Assembly (NCBI GenBank): GCA_963556145.1
Contig: OY744470.1
Location: 1,550,001-1,614,000, forward strand
Reading direction: 5' to 3'
Source: Hygrocybe punicea
Lineage: Eukaryota; Basidiomycota; Agaricomycetes; Agaricales; Hygrophoraceae
DNA: 64,000 nt
Below the pieces are notes generated by a model that did not search any database, was not told where the DNA came from, and saw only the letters and a list, made by a program, of their open reading frames with translations. Made by a program: the position numbers and the translations under genes. Of the stretch, positions 24,438 to 36,559 are shown one piece after another; within the stretch, counting starts at the first letter, position 1; the number at the start of each line of letters is the position of its first letter.

Positions 24438-24780
24438 CGTTTAGCGGGTGCCTCGCGGTCGTGTGAGTCGTCGAGCAAAGGTTGTGGCGATTTGGATTAT
24501 ATCTTAATGAGTGTGATATCATCATGGACATGTGAATACATCGGGTTGCCGCGGTGCCGAGTTGTTATTATGTAATATGCATGGTTTATGTCCAAGACAT
24601 TCGTCAGCCGTACAAAGATGTGGAGCCGGAGGACAAGACGTGCGCAAGTAGCATGAGCTTGACTACTTAACTAGATTTTGCCACTGAGTACCCATTTCAA
24701 TCGGATGTTGACTCAAAGGCGTTTGAGAACGTTGAGAGTTCAATGTCAAGCGTGGTCTATAATGAAGTCTACCGACAGGG

Positions 24781-25309
24781 TCAAATGGTACCCTTCACTT
24801 CTTCCTTCAACTGGATGATAGCGTTGGCGACAAGCGTCTAGACGAAAAGATGTCGCGGTCAGAACCTGCATATTGATCAAATAACAGCCCCAAACGTACT
24901 TCGAGTCTTCCGGGATGGGCGCCGATAAGCTCATCGAGCTTCTGCCCGTTCTTGAAAACCATGAACGTCGGCATCTACGTCTGCACTGTCAGTCGCGACA
25001 CTTGATCGCAATGAATGAAATGACAACACTCACGGCCCGAATCCCAACTTCGGCTGTTATCTGCTCTTGCTCGTCGTTGTCCACCTTGTAGAACTCGAGA
25101 TCGTTATATTTATCCGAGAATTTCCCAAGTACGGGCGAGATCACTCTGCAGGGCCCGCACCACGTCGCCCAGAAGTAGATCACGACAACCTTTCCACTAT
25201 TGATCTGATGAAGAGTGCAATGTTATACAGAGCATATGTGTATTGAGCGGGAAGGTGAGCTCACAATGGTGTGGAAGCCTTCCAGGGAATCAATGGGTGT
25301 CACAGTCAT
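24781..25309 (-). CDS. Thioredoxin
   Basis: Four exons on the minus strand: 25309-25265, 25204-25034, 24974-24900, 24837-24781 (115 residues). The active site WATWCGPC is intact, followed by the conserved KVDNDEQEQI region. The cis-Pro loop is IRAMPTFMVFKNG and the C-terminal helix follows (TLVANAIIQLKEEV). There is no targeting peptide, so a cytosolic or nuclear dithiol reductase acting with thioredoxin reductase is expected. All introns are of normal length and phase 0. Length and motif order match canonical single-domain thioredoxins. Confidence 0.95.
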
Positions 25310-26428
25310 CGTTGTGGAGGGTGGATCTGATAACGCTAGAAATTATGGCTAATATTATTAGTAATAGCCTAATAATAAGTTACCTTTTTTTTGGGTGCTT
25401 TCGGATAAATGGGTAGTGCAGTGGTTGTTGACCGCTAAGGAATTTATGTGGAATTGAATTATATTTACCTCTCTCTGAGAGGGTTTTTATACTACTAGCT
25501 AAATCTACTAGAAGTTTCTTGTGGTGAGTATGAATATTATTCATCGGGCAGGTGTGTTTGAGTTCCGGGATCACGTGATACGGGTTACTAATCCTATCCG
25601 CGGCTATTCGGCCACTATTCCCAACAGCAGAGGTACGGAAACCAAAAGCACACGGAGGTCGCTGCTGTGAGTTCTGTTGTCCAATATTCCGAACGCCATC
25701 GAAACTCATTGCCAAGTTTGTTTTTGAAGATTCTAACTTGGGCTTCCTGGGACCCGAGTCTCGACTCTCGTGTGCTTGCCTGGTACACGCACAGCCCAGG
25801 ATCCTGGATGAGGTTTGGAACTGGATCAATGAGGCTAATAGTGAGTTACAAAGACAGCAGAGATATTTTTGTTGTCTGATATAGGAAAGCGTGCGATTTG
25901 CATACACCGTTGCTCAGGATTGTTACGAGAAGAGTCTTCTCGCATGTCTTTCTTCTGAAGACTCGGAAGCTCTTCACCACCATGATACGTGGTCTCGTTG
26001 GACTGAGCCAGGATCAGCGCCATCCTCGAACAGTCTGGTTTCTGCGGCGCAATATCAACTCGTCCTCAAGCCTTTTCGAATTCGTAAGCATCATATTGAC
26101 AAGCATATCGTGATGACAATTGACGATCAAGGTAATCCTACGCAATAGGGTTCGAATTCCGGGATATTTCGCATATTCCTACTGCGAATCACACGTTCAA
26201 TGCAAATCCGTCGATGTTTTATGCAACATTTATGGCGGTAGCAATCGAAAGGATATAATATCCGGAGACGGAGAGGTTGCAATATATTTTATCGCGGAAG
26301 TAAGCGTTCGGCACCTACGGCCCGGGATGGCTTGACGCGCTCATTATGTAATATCTACTTTGGAACTCAGATTTTTTGAGACGCGACTTGGACGCGTCCA
26401 AGCCAAATTTGACCCACAGATATTTCGA
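25310..26428. other. Intergenic, no gene supported
   Basis: Moderately long frames on both strands (for example 25380-25907 minus) overlap each other, lack splice logic and match nothing known to me. The interval would hold the divergent promoters of thioredoxin and the gene starting at 26429. Confidence 0.45.
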
Positions 26429-29400
26429 ATGTCTCGAGAAGAGGAAATGGTGCCGTGTTTGCTTCAGCTCAGCAAGTCCAATTCCGATGTGGAACCACTG
26501 GCAACTGATTTGGAGGAAGATCACTGCGAGTTGGACGGTGAAGACTCTGAAGAGGAACCATTGGTCGACCCGTCGACTGATATCAAGGTATCTTTTCCAC
26601 CTGATCGCAATCTTTTTTTTTTTTGTAATATATACAATATATAAAACCTGAACGTCTTTTTCTGTGTCAGGCAGAATTTGCCGCAGTTATCAAAGACGGC
26701 TTCAGTTTTTCAGGAACGTTTGCCTGTTCCGAAACCTACGACATCACAAGTGCTCCCAACCCGTGCCTCAACATTGACGGTCTTGGAGTTATTGGACTTC
26801 CCTTGAGCGAAAGAGAGGCCAAAGCCATCATCACTCGGTCGAAGCAGGTTGGTAATGGTGCTTGGGAATTGTCATCCGAGAATGTGTGTCCTTGTTCCCT
26901 TACCTCATGTGGTCGAGTACTGATGTCACTTCACTGATGCTGAGCAGATTCAATTTATCAATGCCGAGTGGTTTCGGTGGGTTCAGTCAAATGTGGTTTC
27001 ACGGATCTGCGATCTTCTCGGTGTCAATCGATCACCGACACCTCCAGACTGCAACCTTTCCAACCTGTCGATTCAGGGGCCAGTCTCAGAGCCAGTCCAC
27101 TCCGTTCTTGTTCTTCTTTATCTGATGTTTGTTTTTTTATTACAGATGTTCTTCCTACAAGGAGTATGTACAGTGCCTGTCCACTATTCGAAGTCATTGA
27201 CGTCCTGGCCAATTCAGCGACAGGCAGCTTTCTGGTCACTTCGGCACCATCTCAATATTTCTTCCCTCCGAATTTACCGGTGGTCAGCTTAGCATATGTT
27301 ATCAAGGACAAACACGAGAATTCGAATTGGCCCACAACAGCATCATGTCCACCTCAGTAGTCGGTTCATACATTGGCTTGACTCACGACTTCAAACCTAT
27401 CCACTCCGGTTACAAGTTATCACTTCGCTACAACCTTGTGCACACATCAACAATGTGTCCCTCCCCTTCCCTCCCAGAAATGTGCGGCCCTCTCGCCAAA
27501 CTTCGGCATATTCTGCTTTCCTGGAACCAGGCTATCTCTCCAGAGCAACTTGCCTATGTTTTCAAGCATCGATATGCAAAATCTGACTTGTCAATGAACG
27601 TGTTAAAAGGCTCCGATGCTCACATCCTCTCATACCTTCTTCCGATTGCCAGATCGCTCCACTTCAACGTATATCTTGCCAACATCGAAATCCAAATATC
27701 GGGTGATGTGGACCACGGGCATGAGAGAGAAAGGGAAGAGCGGTGTCAGGATTATGACTGGCAAGATCGCCTTCAACCACCTTCGGAAGACGAGCGGGAT
27801 GTTGACCCTGAGTCCCTGGAACACAACGAGGACATCGAGGAGGAGGTAGTGGTGGAGCATGTCGTGGATCTGGATGGAATGCCAGTGCTCATACCGGAAT
27901 TAATCATCGAGAGGGTGGAGCACCTGTTTGGTGATGTGACTCTAGATGGGTTCTTCTCTGCTCAACCTACGGAGATAAAGTATGAAGAGTACGATGGTGA
28001 TGTAGGGCGATTCATTACGTCTCTTGGAGAAATGAAAACTAACTTGTGTTTATCGTAGACGGGGTGTTTGAAGCATTGTGTGTTATCATGCCGCTAAATA
28101 TCTGATGTTCTGCCTTTCTGACGCATCTTATAGTTCACAGACGGACTGTTATGCTCCTTTGGCCCAGAGACGGGGATCTGAAGGTCACCGTCGGTGACGT
28201 GCACCAGTACGCCTGTGATATCTTGCAATTGTCCCAGTCCGCATCCCCAGAGGGCAAAGAACGCACGCTTGTGGATCACCTCATCCATTGCTGTGCAAAT
28301 CAGGCAAAGACGGACAAGGAACTCAAGAGGGCCATCCTCATCTTAAGAAAGACGGCTCATCGATGGAGTGATGCACCTTTGCTGATCAGTGCAGTGAATG
28401 CTTGCAAAGCAGACATGAGGATCGATATTATGGGTGTCGAGGGATTTGTTTGGGCTTATTGGGCCTTTGGGTTTGGAGTGACGAAGGAACTGTAAGTTGT
28501 CTCGATATGCTTAGTGGATACCATCTTCATTGATATCACAGAGTCTCAAAAGCCGTCAAGAATGATGGTTCGAACTTACTTCGTTACCAGCTAGTTCGCG
28601 AACTGGCGGAAGCCGGGTTAGAAGCAGGCGACCAGGAGGCCCAAACGTGGTGTTCAGATCAACACGACAGCATTCTTCGCTCCCTGAAGCCAGTCAGTCC
28701 GGATCAAGTTGACTGGCTTGTATCTCAAATCAAGGGCCGAGAACTCCCATTCTTGCCTGATGTGTAAGTCCACGTCTTTACTGAGAACATAAATCATGAA
28801 TCTTACCTACCGACCGGCCCCAAGCATCGTTCCCCAACTTCAAACAATGAAGGTCGTTCCTGACTTTTATGACTCGTTTTTGCGCCGACTTTACAAGGAA
28901 AAAGGCCCTTCTGGCAGCAGTGATACGTCAACTGCGGTTGACTCAGCGTTATCTCGGCTGGTCACACATTTACTTCACGGTGTACCCGCATTCCCGGTGA
29001 AAGAGATTTCCTCTTACGGTTCGACCTCCGTAATACCCGATATCGATTCAAGCATGAAACTCATCCGACTTTGCATTGATACCGGTAATGTCGATGGCTG
29101 CTCGGTGATTTTTGTCAGAATGAGAGCTGTCCCTCGTGATGGACCACTTCAACACGTCGTCTCGCCCTTCTATCGTGAAATGTCTGCCGGACTCGAGGAG
29201 TATTTGACTCCAGAACTACATGACTTGCCGGTGTTCCGCGATTATTTCCAAGATGCCGCGATCTCATTGATGGACAACCTTCCTGCGAACGCTTTCCACC
29301 ATACCGCTGCCGCTCATGTGAAAACTCTTACTGCGTCAGTGAAAAGAGCGGGAGGAGTGTCGTTCCTCAAGGAGGTGTAAGTTCTTAATCTGTATACGAT

Positions 29401-30525
29401 ATTTATTAACAAACGTACTCGTGATTGCTCCAGGTTGACTCCACGGATTGCCACCATGGTTGGGAAGTGTCCGGACGTTGTCGTTGATATTACCCGCTCG
29501 ATGGTTGGCTCGTTGCGACCTCCAGAGACCGAGCCATCTGCGATGAACGAATTCCGAGACACCATTGGCCTGCTTATTGCTGCGCTCATTGATCAACTTC
29601 ATATTTCACATCTGCAGCCGAGAGACTTCGCCTATGCGTCACCTCGTGGACATGTAGATCTCATTGAATTATGTCTAGAAGTCGACATCTCTCTATGCCA
29701 GCGTCTCTTTCTTCGATTGCTTGATCCTCCTGCTGGGATCGACATCCCAGTCCATATTTCGAAAGTCTTGATCCCATTCGTGTCCACTCTCAAGACTTTG
29801 GCCACTAAGGGTGTCGACTTGACCACCCAGCCTTTTGCATGGTTTTGCTCGCGAGTTATTCAAAAATTCGTCGAGGTACTGGGAAAACGACCGTTACAAG
29901 GATCTTTGACCGTCCCTCCCAGTGAGCTCAAGGGATTGGAATGCCAAGATCGCTGTACCCATTGTCGCCAACTCCGGAGCTTCCTGGAAAGCGATCGGAA
30001 AGACATCAGCATCCGAGAAGCTCAGAAGATAAGGAGCCATGTAGAATATCAGGTCGGAAGGATGCAAGCATTGGGAATGACTTGTACGACAGTGAAAAAT
30101 GGGAGCCCCCATACGCTCTTGGTGAGTATCGCTGTTTTTACGTTCATTCTGACGGGGGGAATGTTGAGGGTGGCTTTTAAAAATTTTGGGACCAGATCTC
30201 CAAACCCCCTGGAATAGGGTCCCGTCTATGGCACGCGGAAGCGCAACGAGGGATATCTTTCGTGGAAGCCCTTGGAGACAAGACAGAGCAACGACGTATC
30301 CTTGATGACGATTATGCTCGGATCGTTGCGGCTCTTTCTCCAGTTCCACCGTCACAGCTAATACCTGCGGCGGTGAAAACAATCTCCGAGTCCGATGTGA
30401 GATCCTCAAGTAGCGGTCACACAAAGCGACCGTTGCCGGCCTTTCGTGGGTCAGATTTGCCAAAACCGGTGCTGAAGAAGGCCAGAAAGCATATTATTGG
30501 TGTTATTGATCTCACCTCCCCTTAG
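26429..30525 (+). CDS. Large fungal 2OG-Fe(II)-oxygenase-like protein
   Basis: Proposed exons: 26429-26587, 26671-26883, 26948-27066, 27146-27167, 27228-27996, 28134-28491, 28542-28763, 28825-29376, 29434-30121, 30196-30525 (1143 residues). The N-terminal half resembles a common Agaricomycete family with a prolyl-4-hydroxylase-like double-stranded beta helix: GLPLSEREAKAII, NAEWFRWV, GHFGTISIFLPSEFTGGQ, then THDFKPIHSGYKLSLRYNLV (position of the second metal His and the 2OG-binding basic residue, here Lys). An acidic linker follows, then HRRTVMLLWPRDG and a long helical C-terminal region ending in a basic, Ser-rich tail (KARKHIIGVIDLTSP). Exons 3-4 are the least certain; with this model the HxD iron-binding segment is missing. 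The function is unknown; it may be a pseudo-enzyme. Confidence 0.7.
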
Positions 30526-30696
30526 CGGGCGAGAAAAGCGCGTCGTGATGATCTACATAGAATTTGAGAACTTACGTCTGAGGCCGGAATTTATTGCTGT
30601 AAAATTATTGTACTTTCAAGGTTCCTATAGCTACTGACGTTCTAGGATCAAGGGTACCGGTGCCGGCGTTGCCCAACAACAATATTAATCTGGTGC

Positions 30697-31500
30697 TTAT
30701 GCATGCGGCTTGAATGTCTCCGTGATGACCTTTTTACTGGAAGGACCTGTTTCAATGTTCATTCGTGCCTGAAAATGAAGAGATTCACCACTTTGGGGGG
30801 CGATGTTTGATACGGGACTTGTATGTTTTTCATTTTGTTCCCGTAATAATGATATTTGGCTGAAACGGCGGGGATTACAATATTCTTTCAACTCGGGCTT
30901 GCCTTTTCATCCATTTCAATCTAGATTGGCTGGAGGGTTACTTGTATGTTGGTTGGCGGTCTCCGAAGTTGTCCAAGCCAGAATGAATATGAAATCCTAA
31001 GGCTAGCATGGATAACTTACTTGGACCTCGGGCGTTCAACGGGCGCCCTCATATAGGCTTCATACCTTCGCGGCATCCCGTGGGAAGTCAGTCGGATCAC
31101 AAGTGTATCTGCCACGAGTCCTGCGGGGCAGCGCAAAAAGAATGAAAGGTAAAGTGAAAGTTGCAGTGTACGGGAATTATGATCATGACAGAAGTGTTTC
31201 AGTTGGATCTTTGTGATCGTCGTTGTGTTAATCGAGTAGCTCGAGTGCGAGTGAGTGTAACCAGTTCTATGCTGCCAGGCTGTACCCTGAGCAGTTCGAA
31301 CTTCGCTTTCCGTGCTTCTCTCGAGAACGCTGGCTACGCTTTTCTCCACTTGGATGTTGACGGAAGTCAGTGCCTGTTACAGTTAGTAAGGATTTAATTT
31401 ACGTTGCTGATCATGGAATGCCCACACTAATAAACGACTCACAATAGCACTTACGCTAGCGGCAACCTCGCCATCGTTAGCACCGCAGTGACCGCACCCG
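30697..31500 (-). CDS. Hypothetical protein, 3' exons resolved, 5' end not
   Basis: Minus-strand exons that join in phase: 31373-31286, 31120-31021, 30996-30942, 30768-30697 (stop TAA at 30699-30697). They read LTSVNIQVEKSVASVLERS, LVADTLVIRLTSHG, RYEAYMRAPVERPRSKISY, SFWLGQLRRPPTNIQ and end KKVITETFKPHA. Donors GTACAG, GTAAGT and GTAACC pair with normal CAG/TAG acceptors. A further upstream exon ending at 31455 (reading GHCGANDGEVAAS) is compatible in phase, but no start codon was found in that frame. I do not recognise the family. It may be a gene with more 5' exons between 31500 and 31760, or a decayed one. Confidence 0.45.
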
Positions 31501-32037
31501 ACATCCCGTCTCCCGCATTATCCCTGGCTGCAGTGTTCAATTTAATCGTTTATAGGTCGCCCTTTCATTCCCTGCAGGCTATGATGGCCTAATACAGAAT
31601 GGCAGGTAAGCACCACGCAGTCAGAGTCTTCCATCTGAATATGCTATGCATGTGTTGCGCCACTGTGGTTGCGTGGCCATGTACATTTTGATCCGCATCA
31701 TGATATTCCCTAGATGGCTCGAGAGCGGCTTCAATTGTCTGGTACAGCTGCCGCTTCCATCTGGCTAGTATGTTAGAAGTGAAACAATGTTCTCACCACC
31801 AGAACATGTCATTTGATCAAGTACGGCAAGCTATACAGTCCTTGGCGTATAAATATCTCAGGATTCAGCTCACTGATTCTTCAGCAGAGCTCACTCACCC
31901 ATTTCTTACTCCCTCCCACAAAGCGCTGGACGGTACGCCTGGTGTCTTCTCGCACACTATTATGCACTAACTATCATGACGGTCATAGCTCTTGTATATC
32001 TCTCACTTCATCAACTATAAACTGACATCTTATCAAT

Positions 32038-32570
32038 ATGCAACGTGAGTGCAGTTGACATCTGGGAGTGTCGCTTGCTCATACACGACGATACCATAAC
32101 TCCTTCACTCAATTTCTAGTCACTCACTTCGTGATCGCCGCATTCTTCACCCTTGCCGGAAGCGCCATGGCTGCCCCCAGCACCGTAGACGTACACACCA
32201 GGTCCCTTGTGAGCCGTTTCCCTGTACTTACTTGAACGCACGCCACAGGCTGACCTGGACTCGAACAGATAATGGCACGCGACATCATCGACGGGATCAT
32301 TGAAGGTCGATCTCTGGTGAGTATGAGTGCCCGGACAAGCTATGGAGTGAATAACTAACCGACGGCGCTCCCCCTGTTTAACAGGAAATCCGCGCCTGGA
32401 CGCGTGCGCAGCAGGCAGCCCTGACCGCCGCTGAAGCACATTTGGCCGCTGTCAATGCTCGGCGAGCCCACGAGAACACCATGACACCCGCGCAGAAGAA
32501 CCAGCTCAGGGCTGATCTCATTGCCGCTCAAAACGAACGCGCCAGACTCCTTGCATTGAAGAACGCGTAG
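32038..32570 (+). CDS. Small secreted protein, Ala-rich, 109 residues
   Basis: Exons: 32038-32044, 32120-32208, 32269-32316, 32385-32570. The first coding exon is only 7 nt (ATG CAA C). The joined protein starts with a clear signal peptide, MQLTHFVIAAFFTLAGSA, cleaved near AMA-AP. The mature part is helical and rich in Ala, Arg and Gln (TAAEAHLAAVNARRAHENT), with no cysteines. Size, signal and lack of domains fit the fungal small-secreted-protein class; whether it is an effector cannot be said. Introns start GTGAG and end CAG/TAG and all joins keep phase. Confidence 0.7.
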
Positions 32571-32876
32571 GTGCGCTGAGTACTTCGGATGTTTGTAGAC
32601 CTAGAGAGTGTAAATTACATGTAACTGGATACTTTGTGGGATATTTGAAATGTGAAATGTGCATTCATCAACTTTCTACGGGCACCATTGGGGTTCGCAA
32701 GTCCACCCAAGTGTATGAAGCTCTGTGTTCCTCTTTATAGGGAACTGAGTGGCATCATGAAGTGTACGTGCTCAAACAGTAAAATTTTGCTCCTTGCTCA
32801 ACCGTTTTATTACATAAAACTCCAGATTGAACGAAAGTTTTGGGTTCCCAGCAAACCTTGCCAAAGCAAGGTAATC

Positions 32877-33335
32877 ATGATGGCTCAGCCGCTAGCGAAG
32901 GTAGACCGTAGAGCAGTTCCGCCTTCATTTCGTTTGCCATCCCTCGAGTCGGAACCAGATCTAGCGCGACTAATAGAGTTACTGGACAGGTCCGAATTCC
33001 TGTTGATCGAGATCACGGCACTAACTTGAATATCGTTTGTGTAGCGATACCAGGTCGTTCGTAGACAATGTACTTGTTTACGTTCTTCTTCTGCACTATG
33101 ATTAACTGACGTAGTTTCAATAGCTGAGCCAACTTGCCACAGAAGTACAGGTTGTTGGCGGTACCGACCAACTTGTTATGACCTCGCTTATTCTTTCATC
33201 CCTATTGGACGACTTCTGCATCTTGCTGTTTGAGCGCATTGGTAACACTTCCGGCTTCTCGGAACGCCGCACCAAGCGCCTGAAAGAACTATCGCGGGTT
33301 GGAAATGACCAATGTATCAAAGACACCATCAACAC
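32877..33335 (+). pseudogene. 5' part of a split four-TM protein gene
   Basis: Exons 32877-32989, 33045-33069 and 33124-33335 join in phase: MMAQPLAKVDRRAVPPSFRL, LLDSDTRSFVDN, then LSQLATEVQVVGG, LVMTSLILSSLLDDFCILLF and RTKRLKELSRVGNDQ. The frame runs into the CATCAG element at 33336 and is lost. Its continuation is inferred at 49964-48057 on the opposite strand, beyond the inverted partner element. Read in restored order the frame stays open across the joint (CIKDTIN followed by SLVASFQNLEKFLEG). The N-terminal part looks like an all-helical cytosolic domain; no family name is certain. Confidence 0.55.
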
Positions 33336-33952
33336 CATCAGTAAAATTACACATCCCCTTTTTGGGTCCTTTTCACCTTTTTCAAGTGGAAAAAGGGGGA
33401 AAAGTTGAAAAGAGTTTGACCTTTTCCAGGCCGAGTCCCTTATCCTGGAAAAGGTCAAACCTCTTGTAAAAGTAGATAAAAGCACACAAAAAGTTCTCTA
33501 AGTGATCCAACTTTTGCAAGTGCTAGAAGCATCATGAGCGTATCTCAAATTGTAGAATTTATTATTTATTTATTTAATATAATTGTATAACCATATAAGG
33601 ATAGTATGAATTGATTAAATAATTGCATTGCAGCACATATAATATATACATAATAAATAATGAGATTGTTATATACAAATGTTCATTCTGCCAAGTAAAG
33701 TCAGTGACGTACTATAGTAAATGAAGTGATTGTGCACGACTTATATATGATTTGAGATCGCGCACGGACCGTTTGACGAAGTTTGGCAAAATGGAGTGCC
33801 AAACATCGTCACTCAGTTGCCACTTTCGGTAAGTTTTGACTTAGCGATTTTCGTCACTGATCTTCGACCACAGACACGACAACACGGCAACAGGGACGAT
33901 GGCGTTGACAAGAAACGACAAGGAGAGGTGTGAGGACACCCGGGCTGATAAG

Positions 33953-33996
33953 GTATGTACCCAACTGCCTCACCATCCCCAATCCCCGCTAACGAG
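33953..33996 (+). other. Intron-like segment in CATCAG element
   Basis: GTATGT donor after AAG, CGCTAAC branch-like sequence and AG acceptor, 44 nt. It lies directly upstream of the simple-repeat tract, as in the related elements at 43669, 58017 and 61347. A copy lies inverted in the 49965-52326 element. Confidence 0.5.
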
Positions 33997-34019
33997 GGCA
34001 AGACGGCACTACGACGATG

Positions 34020-34570
34020 ACCATTGAAGATGACGCCACCACCACTGCCAACTGGCAGCAGCAGCAGCAGGACGACGACGACGGCAACCACGACCGCCGC
34101 CATCTGGCAGCAGCAGCAGGACGACGACGACCGCAATGACGACCGCCATCTGGCAGCAGCAAGCAGGACAACGAACGTCGGTTGTCACCACCGCCAATTG
34201 GCAGCAGCAGGACGGCAACCATGACCGCTGCCAACTTGTAATAGCAAGCAGGACAACAACAACGACGGCCACCAGCACTGCCAACTGGCAAGGACAATGA
34301 TGACGACGGCTGTCACCACCGCCAACTGGCTGTAGCAGCAGGACGACGACGATGACGACGACCCCACCCACTGGCACCGACGGCCGCGGGACGACGTTGG
34401 CCACCACCACACTTGGCAGCAGCAAGCAGGACAACGACGACGTCGGCTGTCACCACCGCCAACTGGCAGCAGCAGCAGGACGACGACGACCCCACCCACT
34501 GGCAGCGATGGTTGCAGGACGACACTGGCCACCACCACCCATTGGCAGCGGCGGTGGCGGGCAGGGCTTA
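34020..34570 (+). repeat. Codon-like simple-sequence tract (Gln/Ala/Thr/Asp-rich when read)
   Basis: Imperfect repeats of CAGCAGCAG, GACGACGAC and phrases such as CCACCGCCAACTGGCAGC. Both strands are open over long distances purely because of composition. The mirror copy is at about 50940-51660, with several more units. Confidence 0.85.
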
Positions 34571-34850
34571 AAATTACATTGTAGAATTTATTTCGAAAAT
34601 TATCACTATTAATTCAATCTAAATAACTTCGAAAAAGGTCTAGCAAACTTCGAAAAAAGTGTTGAAAGTTGTTTTAGGGAGAAAAAAGTGTCAAAAGGTA
34701 TGAAAGGATGTTTAGAAAAAAAAACTGTAAGATCTTTAAACTTTTTCAAGGTGCTAAAGCACCAAAAGGTGAAAAAAGTTGGCAAAAAAAGTTGAGAAAA
34801 AGGTCAAGGTGTCAAAAGTGCAAAAAAAGGGAGATGTAAATTTACTGATG

Positions 34851-34937
34851 GAGAAGCTCGCAGATGGTCTTGACGTTGTACCCTTGCATATGCAAAGCAG
34901 GTATACGAGCCTTGAGGTCGTGTGAGATGCGAGCCAT
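34851..34937 (-). pseudogene. N-terminal fragment of a Tc1/IS630-type transposase
   Basis: From ATG at 34937 on the minus strand: MARISHDLKARIPALHMQ, then YNVKTICELL, a helix-turn-helix DNA-binding start typical of basidiomycete IS630/Tc1 transposases. The frame stops at the border of the CATCAG element (34850). The next residues (SLRKTLVYQTLRYH) are found at 52329 on the plus strand, immediately outside the inverted partner element. The upstream flank to 35061 carries the matching terminal inverted repeat. The gene was thus cut first by the insertion and then by the inversion. Confidence 0.8.
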
Positions 34938-34980
34938 ACCATTCAGCGTAGACGGGGACTTCAGGCTTCGACCGCCAACG

Positions 34981-35061
34981 TGGTGCGGGGTCCTGCCAAC
35001 AAACAAGACCAACTCACAAATTTTCTAAAATCAAAATTCCGCAAACTTATGAAAAGCGCTG
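34981..35061. repeat. Terminal inverted repeat of the split Tc1-like transposon (left end)
   Basis: The outer end reads on the minus strand CAGCGCTTTTCATAAGTTTG, preceded by TA at 35063-35062. The sequence matches, over about 80 bp, the right end at 55079-55163, which ends GTGAAAACTGCTG before TA. Together they bound a transposon that once included the transposase and the gene at 53358-54899. Confidence 0.75.
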
Positions 35062-35231
35062 TAATGACTTTAACAGGTTAGGGATATCAAGATTTCTAAC
35101 CGAATGTATTGCAAACAAATATTTGACCTTCATGGGCATCGCAATAAGGCAATGTAATGCTAACTCGATTTCAGTGATGCTAGAAGTAAAGTACAAGCGG
35201 TAACAATTTCCGTTATACACCACAGTCGAAG

Positions 35232-36134
35232 TCATATACCCACGATCGCTTTGAATGCCTCATAGCACTTTAGCATCTCACGTCTGTTATCGAGAGGCTT
35301 CATCCCTTCACTACGCCGACGAGCAGGACGAGGGACAGGTGGATAGCAATAAGTGACTCGTGTTTCCGCTGGAGGATAGGTCCCGTGAGCGATATGATCC
35401 GACAGGGTCTGCGTAATGGGAATCTTGAAGAATGCGGGCGACGTGCCAACCATTACGATGCCAGGCATGACCTAGGGGAAGTAGGCACCAGCTTAGGTCA
35501 ACCAATCAACCAACTCAAGAAATGGCTCACCCTGCTGACCAATGGTGGAAGTCCCATGGCTTCCCTTTGTGCGTTGTTCTCATTAAAGGCCGCAACTGCT
35601 TCCGCTACAAGCTGAGCCCGCGCATTGACTGGCTCCGATTGCTGCAACCTCTTGTCCTCCTGGACAAGGAGAAGGATATCATTCTGAGAGCGATCAACAA
35701 TACAGACATCTGTCTTGGCATGTCTCTCTTCACCGCAAATAAGAAGGGGGAGGTCCACTCTCGTGCGTGCCAATCGTTGCCGACGAACATAACCCAGAAC
35801 CTTGAACAGTTCGACGGCAAAATCATCGACGGCGGTTTCGCCCTTATCAGGGATCATGGCGAGATCAAGCAACCCGATCAACTCTGCGTTACGATCTTGT
35901 CCCATAGTGTCAGCATCGAGAATGTTCAGCAGCTCTTGATCAATCACAGGTTGTGGCAACTCCTGTGATGTAAAATCGTTAAGTCTTCCCAATGACGAAT
36001 GCGGAGCTGCCGCAACTCACCTGTAAGCCAAAGAACAAAAGGTGGTCCACTTGATGGATGGTGATATGATATGAATCCAGGTCACTGCGCGTCCAGTCAC
36101 TGCCAGACTTGGCGGAGCGAACGATATTAGCCAT
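35232..36134 (-). CDS. PD-(D/E)XK-nuclease-like conserved basidiomycete protein
   Basis: Three exons on the minus strand: 36134-36021, 35962-35531, 35471-35232 (261 residues). The middle exon carries GEERHAKTDVCIVD followed by DILLLVQEDK, i.e. Asp, a short beta strand and E-x-K, the layout of the PD-(D/E)XK fold. Conserved phrases are PDKGETAVDDFAVELFKVLGY upstream and MPGIVMVGTSPAFFKIPIT, PLDNRREML and CYEAFKAIV downstream. This family is present in many paralogues in Agaricomycetes and is often near transposons; no function is established. Start and splice sites are clean and all joins are phase 0. It lies inside the 15-kb inverted segment, so its native orientation was probably plus. Confidence 0.8.
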
Positions 36135-36559
36135 AACGTCCTGATGGGGTCCGTTGTTTGGCGAAGCGTGAGAACTCACGTGACTGAGGCGCCATTTCCT
36201 AAATTTATTTAGGCTCGGTCTTATAGGACCTCAGGAGTTCCAACATTTAGTTGGGGTCTAAAGTGGTTTCTAAAGTGAGCGGAAAAATATAATTTTTAGA
36301 TTTACATTTAGGCCTAGCCTAAATATTGAATTTAAGTCACAAATAAATGTAGTTTTACAATTAAAATGATGACCTGTTCTAAATTGTGGAAGGAAAACAG
36401 AATTTCGCTACAAGTTTACTCAAATTTGCTAGTGTAAATTTAGGTATCATCCAAAGGCAGGCCAAAATTTAAACTTTCAGTGTGACTAAAATAATGGATT
36501 TAATAGTTATCAAAAAAAAAAATTCGGTGGTTATCAACATTCCAAATTTCAATCAGAAC

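Larger units (their letters stand above)
33336..34850. mobile_element. CATCAG-ended non-autonomous element, left copy
   Basis: The termini are imperfect inverted repeats: CATCAGTAAAATTACACATC at 33336 and, on the other strand from 34850, CATCAGTAAATTTACATCTC. A near-identical copy lies inverted at 49965-52326. The interior holds an intron-like segment (33953-33996), then about 550 bp of CAG/CAA/GAC/CGA-rich sequence (34020-34570), and A/T-rich blocks rich in AAAAGGT words near both ends. No transposase is encoded. Flanking dinucleotides, once the 15-kb inversion is undone, are TC/TC for the transposase site and AC/TC for the other, suggesting a 2-bp target duplication. Confidence 0.75.

Noticed and set aside
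25380..25907. 175-codon minus-strand ORF
   Set aside because: No ATG context, domain or splice support; overlaps an equally long plus-strand frame; likely chance.
34754..34942. Short minus-strand ORF at the left CATCAG element as an independent gene
   Set aside because: Only its 29 first residues from ATG 34937 are transposase-like; the rest is element sequence, so it is a truncated transposase end.
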